Below are positions 6,673-7,461 of a DNA stretch of 7,461 nt, piece after piece. Made by a program: the position numbers and the translations under genes. The notes beneath the pieces are model-generated. The model ran no database searches. It was not told where the DNA came from and saw nothing but the letters and a program-made list of their open reading frames with translations. The number at the start of each line of letters is the position of its first letter. Position 1 is the first letter of the stretch. Origin of the DNA: Gordonia sp. (in: high G+C Gram-positive bacteria) (GTDB taxonomy: Bacteria; Actinomycetota; Actinomycetes; Mycobacteriales; Mycobacteriaceae); NCBI GenBank assembly GCA_030152405.1, contig JASLJL010000481.1, forward strand, positions 1 to 7,461, written 5' to 3'.

Positions 6673-6680
6673 GGGGAGGA
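6673..6680 (+). promoter_or_regulatory. Ribosome binding site of the deformylase gene
   Basis: GGGGAGGA lies 10 nt before ATG 6691 and supports that start over the in-frame ATG at 6646, which has no comparable site. I found no convincing -10 box for this gene in the 205-bp intergenic region. Confidence 0.65.
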
Positions 6681-6690
6681 AGCTGATCAC

Positions 6691-7260
6691 ATGCCTGTCT
6701 CCGAACTCCTCCGCCTCGGCAGCGCCCACGCGATCGTCCGCTGGGGTACGCCGGTGCTGCACGAACCGGCTCGGCCGGTCACCGACTTCGGCGCCGACCT
6801 GCAAAGACTCTTGGCAGACATGTTCGCCACCAATGCCGCGGCGGAGGGTGCGGGCCTCGCCGCACAGCAGATCGGCGTCGACCTAGCTGCGTTCATCTAC
6901 GACTGCGCTGACGAGAACGGAGCCCGACGAGCAGGGGTGGTGTGCAACCCCGAGATCGAACTTTCCAAAGGGCCCGAACGCCGACTCGTCGACTACGGCG
7001 AGGGGTGCCTGTCCCTTCCCGGCGCGTACGCCGACCTCGCGCGACCAGAGTTCTCAACGTGTCGGGGGCAGGACCAGTACGGAGATCCGGTCGAGATTAC
7101 TGCTGGCGGAACTCTCGGCCGGTGCCTCCAGCACGAGACCGATCACATCAACGGCATGGTCTTTGGTGACAGGCTCCCGAACCGGAAGCGCCGGAAGCTC
7201 TACGCAGACCATGCGATCGTCGCCGAGCAGTATGGGGATCACTGGCCGGCGCTCCCATAG
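6691..7260 (+). CDS. def: Peptide deformylase
   Basis: Predicted 189-aa cytoplasmic metalloenzyme that removes the N-formyl group from the initiator methionine of new proteins. All three family motifs are present: motif I GAGLAAQQIG at 53-62, motif II EGCLS with metal ligand Cys106, and motif III QHETDH with His148, catalytic Glu149 and His152. RWGTPVLHEPARPV near the N-terminus is the usual opening, and the C-terminus is the common short Lys/Arg-containing helix region. Length is within the family range. Start at ATG 6691 is set by a good Shine-Dalgarno sequence; an upstream ATG at 6646 would add 15 residues not typical of the family. The gene stands alone here, with no methionyl-tRNA formyltransferase (fmt) beside it, and the symporter upstream is divergent. 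It could be the only deformylase or one of two paralogs, as many actinomycetes have more than one. Confidence 0.95.
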   Translation: MPVSELLRLGSAHAIVRWGTPVLHEPARPVTDFGADLQRLLADMFATNAAAEGAGLAAQQIGVDLAAFIYDCADENGARRAGVVCNPEIELSKGPERRLVDYGEGCLSLPGAYADLARPEFSTCRGQDQYGDPVEITAGGTLGRCLQHETDHINGMVFGDRLPNRKRRKLYADHAIVAEQYGDHWPALP

Positions 7261-7282
7261 TCCACTCCGAACGGATGACACC

Positions 7283-7303
7283 GGTCGGACGATCCCGTCG
7301 ACC
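7283..7303 (+). terminator. Candidate terminator hairpin after the deformylase gene
   Basis: GGTCG (7283-7287) pairs with CGACC (7299-7303), and inside it ACG (7289-7291) pairs with CGT (7296-7298) around an ATCC loop, leaving one bulged G at 7288. It lies 22 nt after the stop codon and is followed only by TTG rather than a T-run. Confidence 0.4.
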
Positions 7304-7308
7304 TTGCG

Positions 7309-7322
7309 ACCACGCGCGTGGT
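7309..7322. promoter_or_regulatory. 14-bp perfect palindrome
   Basis: ACCACGCGCGTGGT equals its reverse complement. It lies just after the candidate deformylase terminator and overlaps the first possible start codons of the open frame that runs off the window, so it may be an operator or part of a second terminator. GC-rich palindromes of this length can also arise by chance. Confidence 0.3.
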
Positions 7323-7461
7323 GGGTTGGGGGCAGAAGCTCCTGATCGGGAATCTTCAGACAGAGAACTGGCTTGTCGGGGATTCCACCGGTCAGAGTCC
7401 GGTGCCGATGCCTGATGAATCTGCGCGTTACCTGGACCTGCAGGCGTCAGGCGAGCACGTT
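7318..7461 (+). CDS. Possible partial hypothetical protein (3' end outside window)
   Basis: This frame is open from just after a TGA at 7276-7278 to the end of the window. Possible starts are GTG 7318, GTG 7321, GTG 7402 and ATG 7408; none has a clear Shine-Dalgarno sequence. From 7321 it reads VGWGQKLLIGNLQTENWLVG and continues through MPDESARYLDLQ, which has a balanced, protein-like composition unlike the Arg/Pro/Ala-rich shadow frames in this DNA. I recognise no family. It could be a real gene, or a remnant of one. Confidence 0.3.
   Translation, partial: MVGWGQKLLIGNLQTENWLVGDSTGQSPVPMPDESARYLDLQASGEHV

Noticed and set aside
5856..6686. 276-residue plus-strand open frame opposite the symporter
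   Set aside because: Charged low-complexity composition and antisense to the AGCS signatures; it also has no ribosome site I can support.

Overview
The window is dense, high-GC DNA with strongly GC-biased third codon positions, GTG/TTG-type alternative starts and TANNNT-like -10 boxes. This fits an actinomycete. The paired AT3-SGNH acyltransferases and an AGCS symporter suggest the mycolic-acid lineage (Gordonia/Mycobacterium-like), but that placement is inference and the genus cannot be fixed from the sequence. I found no tRNA, rRNA, CRISPR array, insertion sequence or phage gene.

Left half (about 1-5007) is an envelope-acylation locus. It holds the 3' end of an SGNH-type gene (+), a convergent AT3-SGNH acyltransferase with a long acidic repeat-bearing N-terminus (-), and a divergent second AT3-SGNH acyltransferase (+) of a different SGNH subclass. 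The two acyltransferase genes are transcribed away from each other from a 286-bp region. That region carries one -10-like box per direction and two perfect or near-perfect palindromes between them. All three proteins belong to families that move or remove acyl groups on cell-surface glycans or lipids, so they plausibly modify envelope molecules outside the membrane. The acceptor is not deducible here.

Right half (5040-7461) is a housekeeping-like segment. An AGCS-family Na+/alanine-glycine symporter (-) converges on the second acyltransferase with a 32-bp gap containing a small hairpin. A 205-bp divergent intergenic region separates it from a complete peptide deformylase gene (+). After the deformylase come a bulged hairpin that may be its terminator, a 14-bp perfect palindrome, and an open frame running off the window end that may be a partial gene.

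I do not see a clearly new biological system. The items most worth a second look are the twin palindromes in the divergent acyltransferase promoter region, the acidic tandem-repeat extension on one acyltransferase, and the altered signature motifs in the other.
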